Positions 51,057 through 60,895 of a stretch of DNA of 64,000 bases are shown here, piece after piece (position 1 is the first letter of the stretch; each line of letters begins with the position of its first letter). Below the pieces are notes generated by a model, which worked only from the letters and a program-made list of their open reading frames with translations, ran no database searches and was not told the origin of the DNA. Source of the stretch: Noviherbaspirillum malthae. Lineage in GTDB: Bacteria; Pseudomonadota; Gammaproteobacteria; Burkholderiales; Burkholderiaceae_D. The position numbers were made by a program, and so were the translations under genes. The DNA lies in contig NZ_JACYXF010000017.1 of assembly GCF_015352985.1 (NCBI RefSeq), positions 39,831 through 103,830 on the forward strand, in the 5' to 3' direction.

Positions 51057-51480
51057 TTCCTTTGACCCTCCTACCATCGGCGTCAATGACAGCTTCACCG
51101 TCTTCCTTGCTGAACGGGCCTTTCTGCGGCAATGGGAGGATGTCAAGCGCTACCTCGGACGGGCGGCATAGACGAACGCCGACCGGGGTAACGACGAAAG
51201 GCCGATTGATGAGAATCGGGTTGGCCAGCATAGCGTCCAGCAGTTGCTCGTCGGTCAGCGCCGGGTTGTCGAGGCCGAGCTCGGCATACGGCGTACCCTT
51301 TTCCCTGATGGCTTCGCGCACCGTCAGGCCGGCTTTCGCAATTATTTCCTTCAGTTCTTCCCGGCTAGGTGGCGTGTTCAGGTACTCGATGACCTGCGGC
51401 TCGACACCGGTATTTCGGATGAGCGCGAGGGTGTTGCGAGACGTGCCGCAGCTAGGGTTGTGGTAAATCTTGATATCCAT
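51049..51480 (-). CDS. arsC: Glutaredoxin-type arsenate reductase ArsC
   Basis: A 143-aa ArsC of the glutaredoxin/GSH-dependent type. The active site is [12 protein letters not shown], with the conserved RPFVVTP and RLCRPSE motifs. It reduces arsenate to arsenite for export by Acr3. ATG 51480 is the recognised start (MDIKIYHNP). Confidence 0.93.
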   Translation of the reverse strand: MDIKIYHNPSCGTSRNTLALIRNTGVEPQVIEYLNTPPSREELKEIIAKAGLTVREAIREKGTPYAELGLDNPALTDEQLLDAMLANPILINRPFVVTPVGVRLCRPSEVALDILPLPQKGPFSKEDGEAVIDADGRRVKGNG

Positions 51481-51484
51481 GGGG

Positions 51485-52555
51485 TTATGCCTTTGCTTCG
51501 TACCAAGTCTGCGAGCGGTTGACGACACCAACAACTAGCAGCATTACAGGGACTTCGATGAGAACGCCGACGACCGTCGCCAAAGCAGCGCCGGACTGAA
51601 ATCCGAATAGGCTAATGGCGGTAGCTACTGCCAGCTCAAAGAAGTTAGACGCTCCGATAAGACTGGATGGACCAGCAACGCAATGGGCGACGCCCAACTT
51701 CCGGTTCAGGAGATACGCAAGACCCGAGTTGAAGAACACCTGAATCAGGATGGGCACGGCCAAGATGGCGATGACCAGCGGTTGCTCCGTGATTGCTTCA
51801 CCCTGGAAGGCAAACAGGAGCACAAGGGTCAGAAGCAGCGCCGAAATCGAGAACGGGCCGAGTTTCCCGACCGCGCTCTCCAGGTGACCCGGTCCCTTGG
51901 CCAGCAAGGACTTGCGAATCAGCTGCGCGAGGATGACCGGCACAATGATGTACAGGCCAACCGACGTAATCAAGGTGTCCCACGGCACGGTGATAGAAGA
52001 CAATCCGAGCAACAGTGCGACCAAGGGAGCAAACGCCACAATCATGATGGCGTCGTTGAGGGCGACTTGGGATAGCGTGAAGTACGGGTCACCTTTGCAC
52101 AGCTGGCTCCAAATGAAAACCATTGCCGTACACGGGGCGGCTGCGAGCAAGATAAGCCCTGCAATGTAGCTGTCCAGTTGGTCTGCCGGCAGCCATGCAG
52201 CAAACACGTGGCGGACGAATATCCATCCGAGCAATGCCATCGAAAACGGTTTTATCAGCCAGTTGATGGCAAGGGTTACGCCGATACCGCGCCAGTGCCC
52301 CTTCACCTGCGAAAGCGCGGCAAAATCAATCTTGATGAGCATCGGAATAATCATTACCCAAATGAGTATCCCAACCGGAATATTCACTTGGGCGACCTCG
52401 AGTTGTGCGATGCCATGAAAGACCGAGGGAAATGCCTTGCCGAAGATGATGCCGGCAACAATGCAAAGCGCTACCCAGATAGTGAGGTAGCGCTCAAAGA
52501 AACCGATGGCCGGAGCAGCACCGCCGGCAACAGCAGTAGTGTGTGTCGTTGTCAT
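51485..52555 (-). CDS. acr3: Arsenite efflux permease ACR3
   Basis: A 356-aa ACR3-family (BASS superfamily) protein with ten helices. Characteristic are FFERYLTIWVALCIVAGI, VGILIWVMIIPMLIKIDF and LAAAPCTAMVFIWS with the essential Cys. It exports arsenite. It lies 4 nt from arsC and in the same operon. Confidence 0.95.
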   Translation of the reverse strand: MTTTHTTAVAGGAAPAIGFFERYLTIWVALCIVAGIIFGKAFPSVFHGIAQLEVAQVNIPVGILIWVMIIPMLIKIDFAALSQVKGHWRGIGVTLAINWLIKPFSMALLGWIFVRHVFAAWLPADQLDSYIAGLILLAAAPCTAMVFIWSQLCKGDPYFTLSQVALNDAIMIVAFAPLVALLLGLSSITVPWDTLITSVGLYIIVPVILAQLIRKSLLAKGPGHLESAVGKLGPFSISALLLTLVLLFAFQGEAITEQPLVIAILAVPILIQVFFNSGLAYLLNRKLGVAHCVAGPSSLIGASNFFELAVATAISLFGFQSGAALATVVGVLIEVPVMLLVVGVVNRSQTWYEAKA

Positions 52556-52612
52556 TATTGTGCAGACGTTGAAAATGCCACGCATTTTCCGAGACGTGGC
52601 GGTAAATCAAAT

Positions 52613-53122
52613 TTATGCCGGCGTGACCGGTGTATCGCCAATCTTTTTGATTTCCTGCTGAATGGCGTGCTTTTCGAGCATGTTGAGCGGCAGGCTGACA
52701 AATGCATTCATGCGGGCCATGATTTGCTTGAAGATCATTTCGAATGCGTCACGCTTTTCTTCATCTGTGCCTTCAACGGCTGCTGGGTCTTCGAAGCCCC
52801 AATGCGCAGTTGCAGGATGGCCGGGCCAAATCGGGCATTCTTCACCTGCAGCGTTGTCGCAAACCGTAATGATGAAGTCCATATGGGGTGCACCAGGAGC
52901 GGCAAACTCATCCCAGCTCTTGCTCCGCAAATTGTCGACTGGGTAACCAGTCTTCTTCACCTGTTCGATGGCGAAAGGATTGACCTTGCCGCCAGGCTTG
53001 CTTCCAGCGCTGAAGCCCTGAAAGCGCCCATGTCCCATAGTAGTTACGAGTGCTTCTGCCATGATGGAACGTGCGGAGTTGCCCGTGCAGAGAAACAGCA
53101 CGTTGAAAGTCTTGTCGGTCAT
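52613..53122 (-). CDS. arsC: Arsenate reductase of the low-molecular-weight phosphatase type
   Basis: A 169-aa protein with P-loop VLFLCTGNSARSIMAEA, the LMW-PTP-type ArsC active site, and the aspartate/cysteine region CDNAAGEECPIWPG. It is thioredoxin- or other-thiol-coupled. The cluster thus holds two unrelated ArsC families. ATG 53122 (MTDKTFNVLF). Confidence 0.92.
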   Translation of the reverse strand: MTDKTFNVLFLCTGNSARSIMAEALVTTMGHGRFQGFSAGSKPGGKVNPFAIEQVKKTGYPVDNLRSKSWDEFAAPGAPHMDFIITVCDNAAGEECPIWPGHPATAHWGFEDPAAVEGTDEEKRDAFEMIFKQIMARMNAFVSLPLNMLEKHAIQQEIKKIGDTPVTPA

Positions 53123-53130
53123 GATTTTCC

Positions 53131-53577
53131 CTAAGGTTCTTGGATAAGGCGCCGCCGCATGCAGACAGCTTGCGACGGACATAAGCTAGAAAATTCTGCT
53201 GTTTTCTGTAGTTCAGACGGTGCCGCGCGGCGCTCGATGAGTTCATACCCACGGCGCTCGAAGAAATCGGCTGCGGTTGTCGTGAGCAGGTACAGGGTGC
53301 CCACACCGGTTCGCCGAGCATGCTCTTCTATGGCGTCGGCCAATTGCTTGCCGAGCCCGGTGAACCGGTTTTCCGGCCGTACGGCGAGGGAGCGCAAGAG
53401 CGCATCTTTGCCGTATCGCTCCAACCCCACTATCCCAAGGACAGACCGCCCACCTTCCGCGACCAGGAGATCAGCGAGGTGCGCAGTGGTCAGGTCTTGG
53501 TACGGGAGGCCGGTGTCCTCGAGTAAGCCGAGGACTGCCGGCAGGTCTTGTGATGCGGCGAACCGAAGCGGGGTCAT
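53131..53577 (-). CDS. arsN: ArsN-type GNAT acetyltransferase
   Basis: A 148-aa GNAT protein. The acetyl-CoA motif is RPENRFTGLGKQLADAIEEHA, followed by LYLLTTTAADFFERRGYEL. ArsN-type enzymes acetylate arsinothricin-like compounds or related arsenicals; here the placement in the ars operon supports that family. 8 nt from arsC. Confidence 0.88.
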   Translation of the reverse strand: MTPLRFAASQDLPAVLGLLEDTGLPYQDLTTAHLADLLVAEGGRSVLGIVGLERYGKDALLRSLAVRPENRFTGLGKQLADAIEEHARRTGVGTLYLLTTTAADFFERRGYELIERRAAPSELQKTAEFSSLCPSQAVCMRRRLIQEP

Positions 53578-53580
53578 GGT

Positions 53581-54102
53581 TCAGCAGCAGGCGGCCGTTG
53601 TGCTCTTCTGCGTATTCGGCACGCAGCACGGCGCGTCAGCCGAAACTTTGATACGCGGCTTAGCGAGCGGTACGCAGCATGCCTCGGTGCCGGCAGCGGT
53701 TTCTCCCGGTGCGGCGGTCTTATTAGGCTCGCCGAATACAGGAATGGTGTCGAGCGTATGGAAAGTCTCCCATGCGATTCCGGAGGGGTCGTTGACCCAA
53801 TACTTGTCCGACTTGGCGTAGCAGCAGGCGACGCCCTCTTCCTTCTCCACGTCCGGCTGGAGGGCACCGAGGCGGCACTGCATTTCGCTCAATTCTGTGC
53901 CCGACTCAACCTGGATGCCGAGATGGTTCAGGCCCACTTCGGCTCCACGCTGAGAGATAGCGAAATTTACGCGAGGGTCATCGAGCATCAACTTCGCATA
54001 GTCCGTTTTCACGACGGTAGGTTCCGTGGCAAACATGCCAGAGTAGAACTTGATGCTGTCAGCAAGGTTGTCGACGGAGACGTGTACGTGCAGGCGTTTC
54101 AT
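53581..54102 (-). CDS. arsI: ArsI/CadI-type VOC-family protein
   Basis: A 173-aa vicinal-oxygen-chelate dioxygenase fold: MKRLHVHVSVDNLADSIKFYS, GLNHLGIQVES, and KYWVNDPSGIAWETFHTL supply the metal ligands. The C-terminal ACCVPL and PCCVPN and TTAACC cysteine pairs suit C-As lyase ArsI or CadI. ATG 54102 overlaps the arsR stop (ATGA). Confidence 0.9.
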   Translation of the reverse strand: MKRLHVHVSVDNLADSIKFYSGMFATEPTVVKTDYAKLMLDDPRVNFAISQRGAEVGLNHLGIQVESGTELSEMQCRLGALQPDVEKEEGVACCYAKSDKYWVNDPSGIAWETFHTLDTIPVFGEPNKTAAPGETAAGTEACCVPLAKPRIKVSADAPCCVPNTQKSTTAACC

Positions 54103-54437
54103 GAGCAAGCTCCTTCATTGGAACAGTTGGAAACGCGGACAGGAGAACAAACATTCCCACCGCAGCAGTTCTCGGTCAAAAACCCGAGCAAACCGTTCAT
54201 AGCCTCGAAATTGGCCGCGTAAATGAGCGAACGTCCTTCCCGCGTCTGGGACACTAGATTGGCGTGCAGCAACTCCTTCAGATGGAAGGACAGCAGGGAC
54301 GGAGCGATTCCGACGCCCTCTGCAATTTGCGTCGCTGGTAACCCACCAGGGCCGGCTTGCACTAGGAGGCGAAAGACCGCCAAGCGGGTCTCTTGTGCAA
54401 GGGCTGCGAGGCCAGCAACAACGCTTTTGACATCCAT
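54099..54437 (-). CDS. arsR: ArsR-family arsenic-responsive repressor
   Basis: A 112-aa winged-helix repressor. The DNA-reading helix lies in SLLSFHLKELLHANLVSQTREGRSLIY, and a C-terminal cysteine cluster (ENCCGGNVC ... NCSNEGAC) probably binds As(III). It is the first gene of the ars operon, and self-regulation is expected. Confidence 0.93.
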   Translation of the reverse strand: MDVKSVVAGLAALAQETRLAVFRLLVQAGPGGLPATQIAEGVGIAPSLLSFHLKELLHANLVSQTREGRSLIYAANFEAMNGLLGFLTENCCGGNVCSPVRVSNCSNEGACS

Positions 54438-54597
54438 TTCAATATTCCTTGAATTGTTTTATTCAATAATAGTTGAAATGTTTTACTATTTCAAGACAAG
54501 ATTTATGACTTTCCTTGCAACAAAGGGCATTGTTCTATTCCAAACACCAAGTCAGTTAGGACGAGAACAAAATAAGCACGTGGTATATTCAAATTCC

Positions 54598-54758
54598 CTA
54601 TGGGGAGTAGCCGGCTTCCACGCAGGAAGCGTCCGCATCAACATACTCGGTGGAATCAATCCATCGTGGTGCGGACAACCGGAAGGTTGGCGAGACCATT
54701 GGCATGCCAGCACGAGGTAGGACGGGCCGTGCTCCGCATGCCATTTGTACTCGCCCGG
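54598..54758 (+). ncRNA. yybP-ykoY manganese riboswitch
   Basis: The leader of mntP contains the conserved GGGGAGTAGC at its start and GGCGAGACCATTGGC in the middle, with compatible pairing segments (e.g. GGAAGCG/GTCCGC... and CTCGCCC near the end). These are the hallmark loops of the Mn2+-sensing yybP-ykoY riboswitch, which regulates mntP. A TATATT -10-like hexamer is at 54584-54589. Confidence 0.85.
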
Positions 54759-54772
54759 CCTAAAGGCTTCCA

Positions 54773-55339
54773 ATGAATTTCTTCTCCACTATCCTGATTG
54801 CCCTTGCAATGTCTACCGACGCCTTTGCGGCGGCAGTAGGCAAAGGTGCTGCACTTCACAAGCCGCGATTACAGGAGGCACTTCGGACTGGGCTCATCTT
54901 TGGAATCATCGAAGCACTGACGCCAGTTGTTGGTTGGCTAGTTGGACAAGTCGCCGCACCGTACGTTGAGGCATGGGACCACTGGATTGCTTTCGTCCTA
55001 CTTGGAATTCTTGGCGTGCGGATGATTCAGGAAGGTTTTTCTGAGCCAGAAGTTGAGGACACCAAACCAGGAAGGCACTCTTTCTGGATATTGGCTGTGA
55101 CCGGTTTTGCAACGAGTATCGATGCAATGGTCGTTGGGGTCGGCTTGGCGTTTATGGACGCAAATATCGTGATTACTGCCGCTGCCATTGGGCTGGCCAC
55201 GTTCACCATGGTTACGCTTGGAGTAATGGTTGGCAGAGTGCTTGGCATCATTGTTGGCAAGCGAGCGGAAATCATGGGTGGCATCATCTTGATTGGTATT
55301 GGATGCCTCATCCTTTACGAGCATATCGGTAAAGCATAG
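54773..55339 (+). CDS. mntP: Manganese exporter MntP
   Basis: A 188-aa inner-membrane exporter with six helices. Two MntP repeats carry the conserved aspartates: [16 protein letters not shown] and [16 protein letters not shown]. The start ATG follows AAAGG. It is controlled by the riboswitch upstream and ends before a terminator. Confidence 0.95.
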   Translation: MNFFSTILIALAMSTDAFAAAVGKGAALHKPRLQEALRTGLIFGIIEALTPVVGWLVGQVAAPYVEAWDHWIAFVLLGILGVRMIQEGFSEPEVEDTKPGRHSFWILAVTGFATSIDAMVVGVGLAFMDANIVITAAAIGLATFTMVTLGVMVGRVLGIIVGKRAEIMGGIILIGIGCLILYEHIGKA

Positions 55340-55381
55340 CCATCGTTTCCATTGTGCTGGCTCTTAGGAACTTACAAATAG

Positions 55382-55409
55382 AAAGGGACAAGCTCAGCTT
55401 GCCCCTTTT
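55382..55409 (+). terminator. Intrinsic terminator of mntP
   Basis: The stem AAAGGG-A-CAAGC / GCTTG-C-CCCTTT with TCA loop is followed by TTTTGTC, 40 nt after the mntP stop. Confidence 0.75.
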
Positions 55410-55446
55410 GTCGCTCGACAAGTCATTACCATGACCTGCTCGAAAA

Positions 55447-55866
55447 TCAGTCCTTGGAAAAGGCTTTTCCAGAAAAGTCGACTGTCACGAGCGTCCCGTC
55501 CAGTTTGCCCATACCAGGCGCATTTAACGGCATGCCCGGAGCCGATACCCCTTTGACCTTCGGCTGCGCGATGAGCTTCGCAACTGCGGCTGCTGGAACA
55601 TGTCCTTCTATGACTTGACCCGATGCCTCGGCCACCCCGGTATGGCAGGATGCCAGCTTTTCCGGCACCCCAAGCCGCTTCTTGACTGCCGACATATCCT
55701 CAGAATTGATGGCATTGACCTTGTAACCTGACTCACGCAGGTGCTCAACCCATCCTTCACAGCAACCACAGTTTGCGTCCTTGTAGACGGTTATCGCTTC
55801 ACCCCCGGCATACACCACCGAGGAAGCTGCAACAAGCAATGAAAAAAGCAATTTCTTCATAGTCAA
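55447..55866 (-). CDS. DUF411-family copper-binding protein
   Basis: A 139-aa periplasmic protein with signal KKLLFSLLVAASSVVYAG. The CNCGCCEGW motif and the second conserved part SCHTGVAEASGQVIEGHVPA define DUF411. The family is encoded with Cu genes. It is the last of the cus group. Confidence 0.9.
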   Translation of the reverse strand: MTMKKLLFSLLVAASSVVYAGGEAITVYKDANCGCCEGWVEHLRESGYKVNAINSEDMSAVKKRLGVPEKLASCHTGVAEASGQVIEGHVPAAAVAKLIAQPKVKGVSAPGMPLNAPGMGKLDGTLVTVDFSGKAFSKD

Positions 55867-55873
55867 ATCTCTC

Positions 55874-56260
55874 TTACTTTTGAACGGTCAACGAGGTGAC
55901 CATCGGGGCATTGTCTACGTTCTCAATGGTGAATTTCACCTTGTCACCGGCCTTCACGTTGGACAGCATTGCGGTATCGCTGACAGTGAAAGCCATCGTC
56001 ATTGGCGGCATTTCAACCGTCTTGGACTTGATAGGGCCATGGTTCAATGTGATGCTCTTCTTTGCCTTATCAACAGCCTTTACTTCAGCTTCATTGTCGC
56101 CAAAAGTCCTTTTTGTAGTCTTTGTGCTTTGGTTTCCCATGTTGTCCATTTTCATACCACCCATGTCGCTCATGCCCCCTTTGCCTTGGTCAGCGGAAGC
56201 GTTTAGAGCCAGTGCAGCCATTGCCGCAACGAGTGCGAATTTGTATTTGGAAGAGTTCAT
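55874..56260 (-). CDS. cusF: CusF-like periplasmic Cu/Ag-binding protein
   Basis: A 128-aa secreted protein (signal ending LNASADQG) with a Met-rich linker (MSDMGGMKMDNMGN) and the CusF OB-fold: SITLNHGPIKSKTVEMPPMTMAFTV gives the His, Met and Met ligands. It shuttles Cu(I)/Ag(I) to CusB. It is downstream of cusA. Confidence 0.92.
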   Translation of the reverse strand: MNSSKYKFALVAAMAALALNASADQGKGGMSDMGGMKMDNMGNQSTKTTKRTFGDNEAEVKAVDKAKKSITLNHGPIKSKTVEMPPMTMAFTVSDTAMLSNVKAGDKVKFTIENVDNAPMVTSLTVQK

Positions 56261-56297
56261 TTTGTTGCTCCTGTAGGACTAGGTAAAAAATAATGTG

Positions 56298-59200
56298 TCA
56301 TGCCTTGACACTATTCGGCTGAAAATTTACGGCAATACGCAGCTTCCGCTCCTGGAGAAGACGCCACGCTGCCGGAATAACAAAGAGCGATAACAGGGGG
56401 GCTGTGACCATGCCCCCTACCATCGGTGCGGCAATACGCTGCATGACCTCGGACCCGGCACCGCTGCCGTACATAATGGGAAGCAAACCAGCAAGAATCA
56501 CCGCGACGGTCATGGCTTTGGGCCGGACGCGCAGCACTGCCCCCTCTCGAATTGCCTCGAGAATCAGTTCCTTGGTCAACGGCTGCCCGCTCCGAAGGCG
56601 AGCGTCCAGCGAGTTTCTAAGGTAGACCAGCATCACAACACCGAACTCGGCCGCCAGACCGGCCAGGGCGATGAACCCGACGGCGGTGGCCACCGAAACC
56701 GCATGCCCGAGCGTCCAGACAAACCAGAAGCCGCCAATCAGAGCAAACGGAACGGTCAGCATTAGCAGCAGTGCTTCAGACGTAGAGCGGAACGCCAAGT
56801 ACAGGAGCAGGAAAATCACCGTCAACGTCAATGGGATAACCGTCTGCAGCTTCGCCGCCGCGCGCTCCAGGTATTCGAACTGCCCTGACCATCCAATTGA
56901 ATAGCCTGGTGGCAGTTTGACCTCCTTCTGTACTGCTGCCTGCATCGCATTCACAGCAGACCGTAAGTCCGTTCCTCGCACGTCGACGTACACCCAGCCG
57001 GATAGCCTGGCGTTTTCGCTACGAATCATCGGCGGGCCATCAGTCACCTGGACTTGGGCCACGTCACCCAGCCGAATCTGTGCCCCTCGCTCCGTCACTA
57101 CGGGCAGTTCTCGTAAGTTTTGGACTGAATCCCGGTAATCCCTGGGATATCGGACGTTAATAGGGAAGCGCTGTCGTCCGTCGACGACTTCGCCGACGTT
57201 TTCACCTCCTATCGCCGAAGAGACCACGGACTGGACGTCGGTGACGGCAAGGCCGTAGCGAGCTGCTTGTCGTCTATCTATGGTGACGTCAATGTAGCGC
57301 CCGCCGCTCAGCCGTTCAGCCAAAGCGGACGTCACGCCCGGCACCTTTTTCACAACGGCCTCAATCTGACTCGCAATTTGGTCAATCTGGTTCAGGTCAC
57401 CACCAGACACCTTCACACCGACAGGCGTTTTTATACCGGTCGAGAGCATGTCGATGCGGTTACGAATCGGTGGAACCCAGACATTCGACAATCCAGGCAC
57501 CTTGACGACGCTGTCCAGCTCTTCGACCAGCTTCTCGGGCGTCATTCCCGGACGCCATTGGTCCCTTGGCTTGAACTGAATAGTCGTCTCGAACATTTCC
57601 AGAGGTGCCGGGTCGGTCGCTGACTCAGCCCGTCCCGCCTTGCCAAATACGGTTGCCACTTCCGGCACTGTTTTGATGAGCCGGTCCGTTTGCTGCAGCA
57701 GTTCGCTGGCTTTCGATGCCGCCAAGCCCGGAAGCGCAGATGGCATATACAGCAAATCTCCTTCATCAAGCGGCGGCATGAACTCACCACCAAGCCGGGA
57801 AATTGGGATAGCGGTCAAGGCAAGAGCCACGACGGCAACCGCGATTACTACGATTGGATGCCGCAATGTAGCTTCCAACAGCGGGCGGTACGCCGCTATC
57901 AAAATCCGATTGAGGGGATTGGATGCTTCGCTTGGAATGCGCCCGCGAATCAGGTAGCCCATCAGCACAGGCACCAAGGTGATAGCAAGGCCTGCCGCCG
58001 CTGCCAGCGTGTAGGTCTTGGTGTAAGCCAGAGGCGCGATCAACTTGCCTTCCTGTGCCTCAAGGGCAAAGACAGGCAGAAACGACAGGGTCACAATCAG
58101 AAGCGAGAAAAACAGGGCCGGACCGACCTCAATCGACGCGTCCGTCACAATCTTCCAGCGCTCCTGGGTTGTGAGCTCCTTGTCGGGATGGGCGTGTTCA
58201 TAGGCCTCAAGGTGCTTGTGGACATTCTCAATCATGACAATGGCCGCATCGACCATGGCTCCAATCGCAATCGCGATGCCCCCGAGCGACATGATGTTTG
58301 CATTCACGCCCTGGTAACGCATGACGATGAACGCAGCAAGAATACCCAGTGGCAAGGAGACGATGGCCACGAACGCGCTGCGAAGATGGAATAGGAATAT
58401 CGCGCAGACGACAGCGACAACGATGAACTCCTCAATGAGCTTATTTCGCAGGTTGTTGACCGCTGCTTTTATCAGGTTCGAGCGGTCGTAGGTTGTGACC
58501 ACCTCCACTCCCTTCGGCAAGGAGGACTGGAGCGTGTCGAGTTTGGCCTTCACGGCATCAATCGTCTGTAGGGCATTTTTACCGGAACGCATCACGATGA
58601 CGCCACCAGCAACCTCTCCCTCGCCATTGAGCTCGGCAATACCCCGCCGCATTTCAGGACCAAGCCGGATGGTGGCCACATCACGCAGCAAAACCGGCGT
58701 TCCGGCCTCGTTTGCATTCAGGACGATGTTCCGGAAATCTTCCAACGAACGCAGGTAACCGCGCGAGCGCACCATGTACTCAGTTTCGGCCATTTCGACG
58801 ACCGAGCCACCTGACTCTTCATTTGCCTTGCCAAGCGATTCAAGGACTTTGGCGTGGGAGATACCGAAGACACGAAGCTTGTCTGGGTCCAAGACGACCT
58901 GATACTGCCGGACCATCCCACCGATGCTGGCCACTTCCGCGACATCCGGCACCGTTTTCAGCTCGAATCTCAGGAACCAGTCATTCAACGCACGTAGCTG
59001 GCTCAAGTCGTTCTGCCCGGTGCGGTCAATTAGTGCATATTCGAAGACCCAGCCTACCCCGGTACCGTCCGGCCCCAGCTCCGCACGTACGCCCTGCGGT
59101 AGGCGGCCCTGCACCTGGTTGATGTACTCCAGCACCCGAGAACGGGCCCAGTACAGGTCGGTAGAATCGTCAAACAACACGTAGACGAAGGAGTCACCAA

Positions 59201-59462
59201 AGAACGAATATCCACGTACGGTCTTAGCGCCTGGGACAGCCAGAAGCGTAGTCGTCAGTGGATAAGTGACCTGGTCCTCGACAATCTGAGGCGCTTTACC
59301 AGGATACTGAGCGCGGATGATGACCTGCGTGTCTGACAAGTCGGGCAACGCGTCGAGCGGTGTCTTCCCCAGAGACCACAGTCCCCAGGCAGCCAGAATC
59401 GCCGTTGCGAACAGGACAAAGAAGCGGTTGGCGATGGAGTGCCGAATGATTTGGGCAATCAT
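56298..59462 (-). CDS. cusA: HME-RND Cu/Ag efflux pump CusA
   Basis: A 1054-aa RND pump. The N-terminus [18 protein letters not shown] and the helix-4 signature [20 protein letters not shown] (monovalent type) identify CusA rather than CzcA. Methionine-rich ligands for Cu(I) are expected in the periplasmic cleft. Its start overlaps the cusB stop by 4 nt. Confidence 0.95.
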   Translation of the reverse strand: MIAQIIRHSIANRFFVLFATAILAAWGLWSLGKTPLDALPDLSDTQVIIRAQYPGKAPQIVEDQVTYPLTTTLLAVPGAKTVRGYSFFGDSFVYVLFDDSTDLYWARSRVLEYINQVQGRLPQGVRAELGPDGTGVGWVFEYALIDRTGQNDLSQLRALNDWFLRFELKTVPDVAEVASIGGMVRQYQVVLDPDKLRVFGISHAKVLESLGKANEESGGSVVEMAETEYMVRSRGYLRSLEDFRNIVLNANEAGTPVLLRDVATIRLGPEMRRGIAELNGEGEVAGGVIVMRSGKNALQTIDAVKAKLDTLQSSLPKGVEVVTTYDRSNLIKAAVNNLRNKLIEEFIVVAVVCAIFLFHLRSAFVAIVSLPLGILAAFIVMRYQGVNANIMSLGGIAIAIGAMVDAAIVMIENVHKHLEAYEHAHPDKELTTQERWKIVTDASIEVGPALFFSLLIVTLSFLPVFALEAQEGKLIAPLAYTKTYTLAAAAGLAITLVPVLMGYLIRGRIPSEASNPLNRILIAAYRPLLEATLRHPIVVIAVAVVALALTAIPISRLGGEFMPPLDEGDLLYMPSALPGLAASKASELLQQTDRLIKTVPEVATVFGKAGRAESATDPAPLEMFETTIQFKPRDQWRPGMTPEKLVEELDSVVKVPGLSNVWVPPIRNRIDMLSTGIKTPVGVKVSGGDLNQIDQIASQIEAVVKKVPGVTSALAERLSGGRYIDVTIDRRQAARYGLAVTDVQSVVSSAIGGENVGEVVDGRQRFPINVRYPRDYRDSVQNLRELPVVTERGAQIRLGDVAQVQVTDGPPMIRSENARLSGWVYVDVRGTDLRSAVNAMQAAVQKEVKLPPGYSIGWSGQFEYLERAAAKLQTVIPLTLTVIFLLLYLAFRSTSEALLLMLTVPFALIGGFWFVWTLGHAVSVATAVGFIALAGLAAEFGVVMLVYLRNSLDARLRSGQPLTKELILEAIREGAVLRVRPKAMTVAVILAGLLPIMYGSGAGSEVMQRIAAPMVGGMVTAPLLSLFVIPAAWRLLQERKLRIAVNFQPNSVKA

Positions 59463-60865
59463 TTCTTTCCTCCGCCAGCTGGCTTCACGTCCTGAAGCAT
59501 GTAGCTGCCGTCATCACCCTCCTTGAACGAGAACTCCACGTCTTGGCCAACCTTGGCCTCCGCAAAAGCGTCTGGCTTTGGTTTGCCGAAGTCCATTGTC
59601 ATGGCGGGCCACTTCAGCTCAGGAATCGGTCCATGGGACAAGGTCAGTGAGCTTGGGGACACCTTTTCGACCTTGCCGACCCCTCGGTAAACCCCTGGAA
59701 CAGCGATAGGAGAATACTGCGGTTGAGACTTCTGCCCTTGCTCTTGTTCGCTTCCGGCAAACTTCGGCAGAACCGATTTCAGCCGCGCCTCCGAGTCGAT
59801 GAGGAACTGTCCTGAAGCGACCACCTTTTGGCCCTCGTTTAAACCGCTCAGAATCTCCGTGTCGTCGCCGATATCTCGCCCGGTTGTTACTTGTACCGGC
59901 TGGATGCTATTGTTTTCGCCCGTAACCAAGACGACCGAGCGCTTCCCGCTCGTAATAACGGCTTCGGTTGGAACAAGGAGCCGTGGCACCGCCTTCTCGC
60001 CGCCGACCTTTACCCGCATCAGCATGCCCGGTGTGAGGCTGCCGTCACGGTTGTCCAGTTCCAGCCGTGCCTGCACCGTCCTGGTTGTCGAACTCACGCC
60101 TGGGAGAACTTCCCGGACCTTTCCGGCATACTTCTGCTCCGTATTTCCTGCAAAGGTTGCCTCTACCTGCATGCCAGGACGGACCAAATTGGCCTGCATG
60201 CCTGGCGAAACCATTGCACCATCACGAACGCCGAGTTCCGTAATGACGCCGGTAACAGGCGATGCGAGCGTCAGGGTTCTCTGTACTTTTCCAGTCCTCT
60301 CTAACTGGGTCACGAAGCTGTCAGGGATGGAAAGTGCGCGCATGCGGTCGCGAGCAGCAGACGCCAGAGCATCGTTGCCGCTACGCTTCAATGCCAAGTA
60401 CTCCTCCTGGGGCGCAATCCACTCAGGCACAAATAGCGTCGCAACCGGTTCGCCGCGCTTAACGCGCTGCATGGGCGCCCGGGCATGAAGTCGCTCGATG
60501 TAGCCGGTCACCCGACTCTGCACGACTTCTGCAACGCTCTCGTCAAACTGGGTAGTGCCAACCAACTCGAATGCGTCTCTAGTCTCCTCTCGCCGAACGG
60601 TGGCGTATCGGATACCCAGATTCTGCTGGAGTGTCGGATTGACCGTCACTCCTCCTTCGCCACCGGCCTCGTCCGCGTAGACCGGGACAAGCTGCATGTC
60701 CATAAAGGGACTTTTGCCCGGCTTATCGAATTTCTGGCCGGGCACCATGGGGTCGTGCCAATACAGGACCTTGCGTCCGGTCTTCGGGTCAGTCTTCTCG
60801 CCGGACGCCTCTTGGCTCGTTGCAGCCGGCTGCGAGTACTTGCAGTTGGTTGACCGCATTGGCAA
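59459..60865 (-). CDS. cusB: CusB-like adaptor with C-terminal CusF domain; N-terminal anchor missing
   Basis: A 468-aa membrane fusion protein. The N-terminal region has the heavy-metal-binding module ([28 protein letters not shown]), then the lipoyl and hairpin domains ([25 protein letters not shown]), beta-barrel and a fused CusF-like domain ([20 protein letters not shown]). No signal anchor is visible; the frame begins [18 protein letters not shown] and runs back to a stop at the dmeF end. A normal anchor would be expected. The 5' end is likely truncated by recombination, and no cusC lies upstream. Export may be impaired. Confidence 0.88.
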   Translation of the reverse strand: MPMRSTNCKYSQPAATSQEASGEKTDPKTGRKVLYWHDPMVPGQKFDKPGKSPFMDMQLVPVYADEAGGEGGVTVNPTLQQNLGIRYATVRREETRDAFELVGTTQFDESVAEVVQSRVTGYIERLHARAPMQRVKRGEPVATLFVPEWIAPQEEYLALKRSGNDALASAARDRMRALSIPDSFVTQLERTGKVQRTLTLASPVTGVITELGVRDGAMVSPGMQANLVRPGMQVEATFAGNTEQKYAGKVREVLPGVSSTTRTVQARLELDNRDGSLTPGMLMRVKVGGEKAVPRLLVPTEAVITSGKRSVVLVTGENNSIQPVQVTTGRDIGDDTEILSGLNEGQKVVASGQFLIDSEARLKSVLPKFAGSEQEQGQKSQPQYSPIAVPGVYRGVGKVEKVSPSSLTLSHGPIPELKWPAMTMDFGKPKPDAFAEAKVGQDVEFSFKEGDDGSYMLQDVKPAGGGKK

Positions 60866-60895
60866 CTGTATTCGGGCTCTATGGCTATTGCAGCT

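Noticed and set aside
57690..58394. A 234-aa frame antisense to cusA
   Set aside because: Shadow of a conserved RND gene, low-complexity basic composition.
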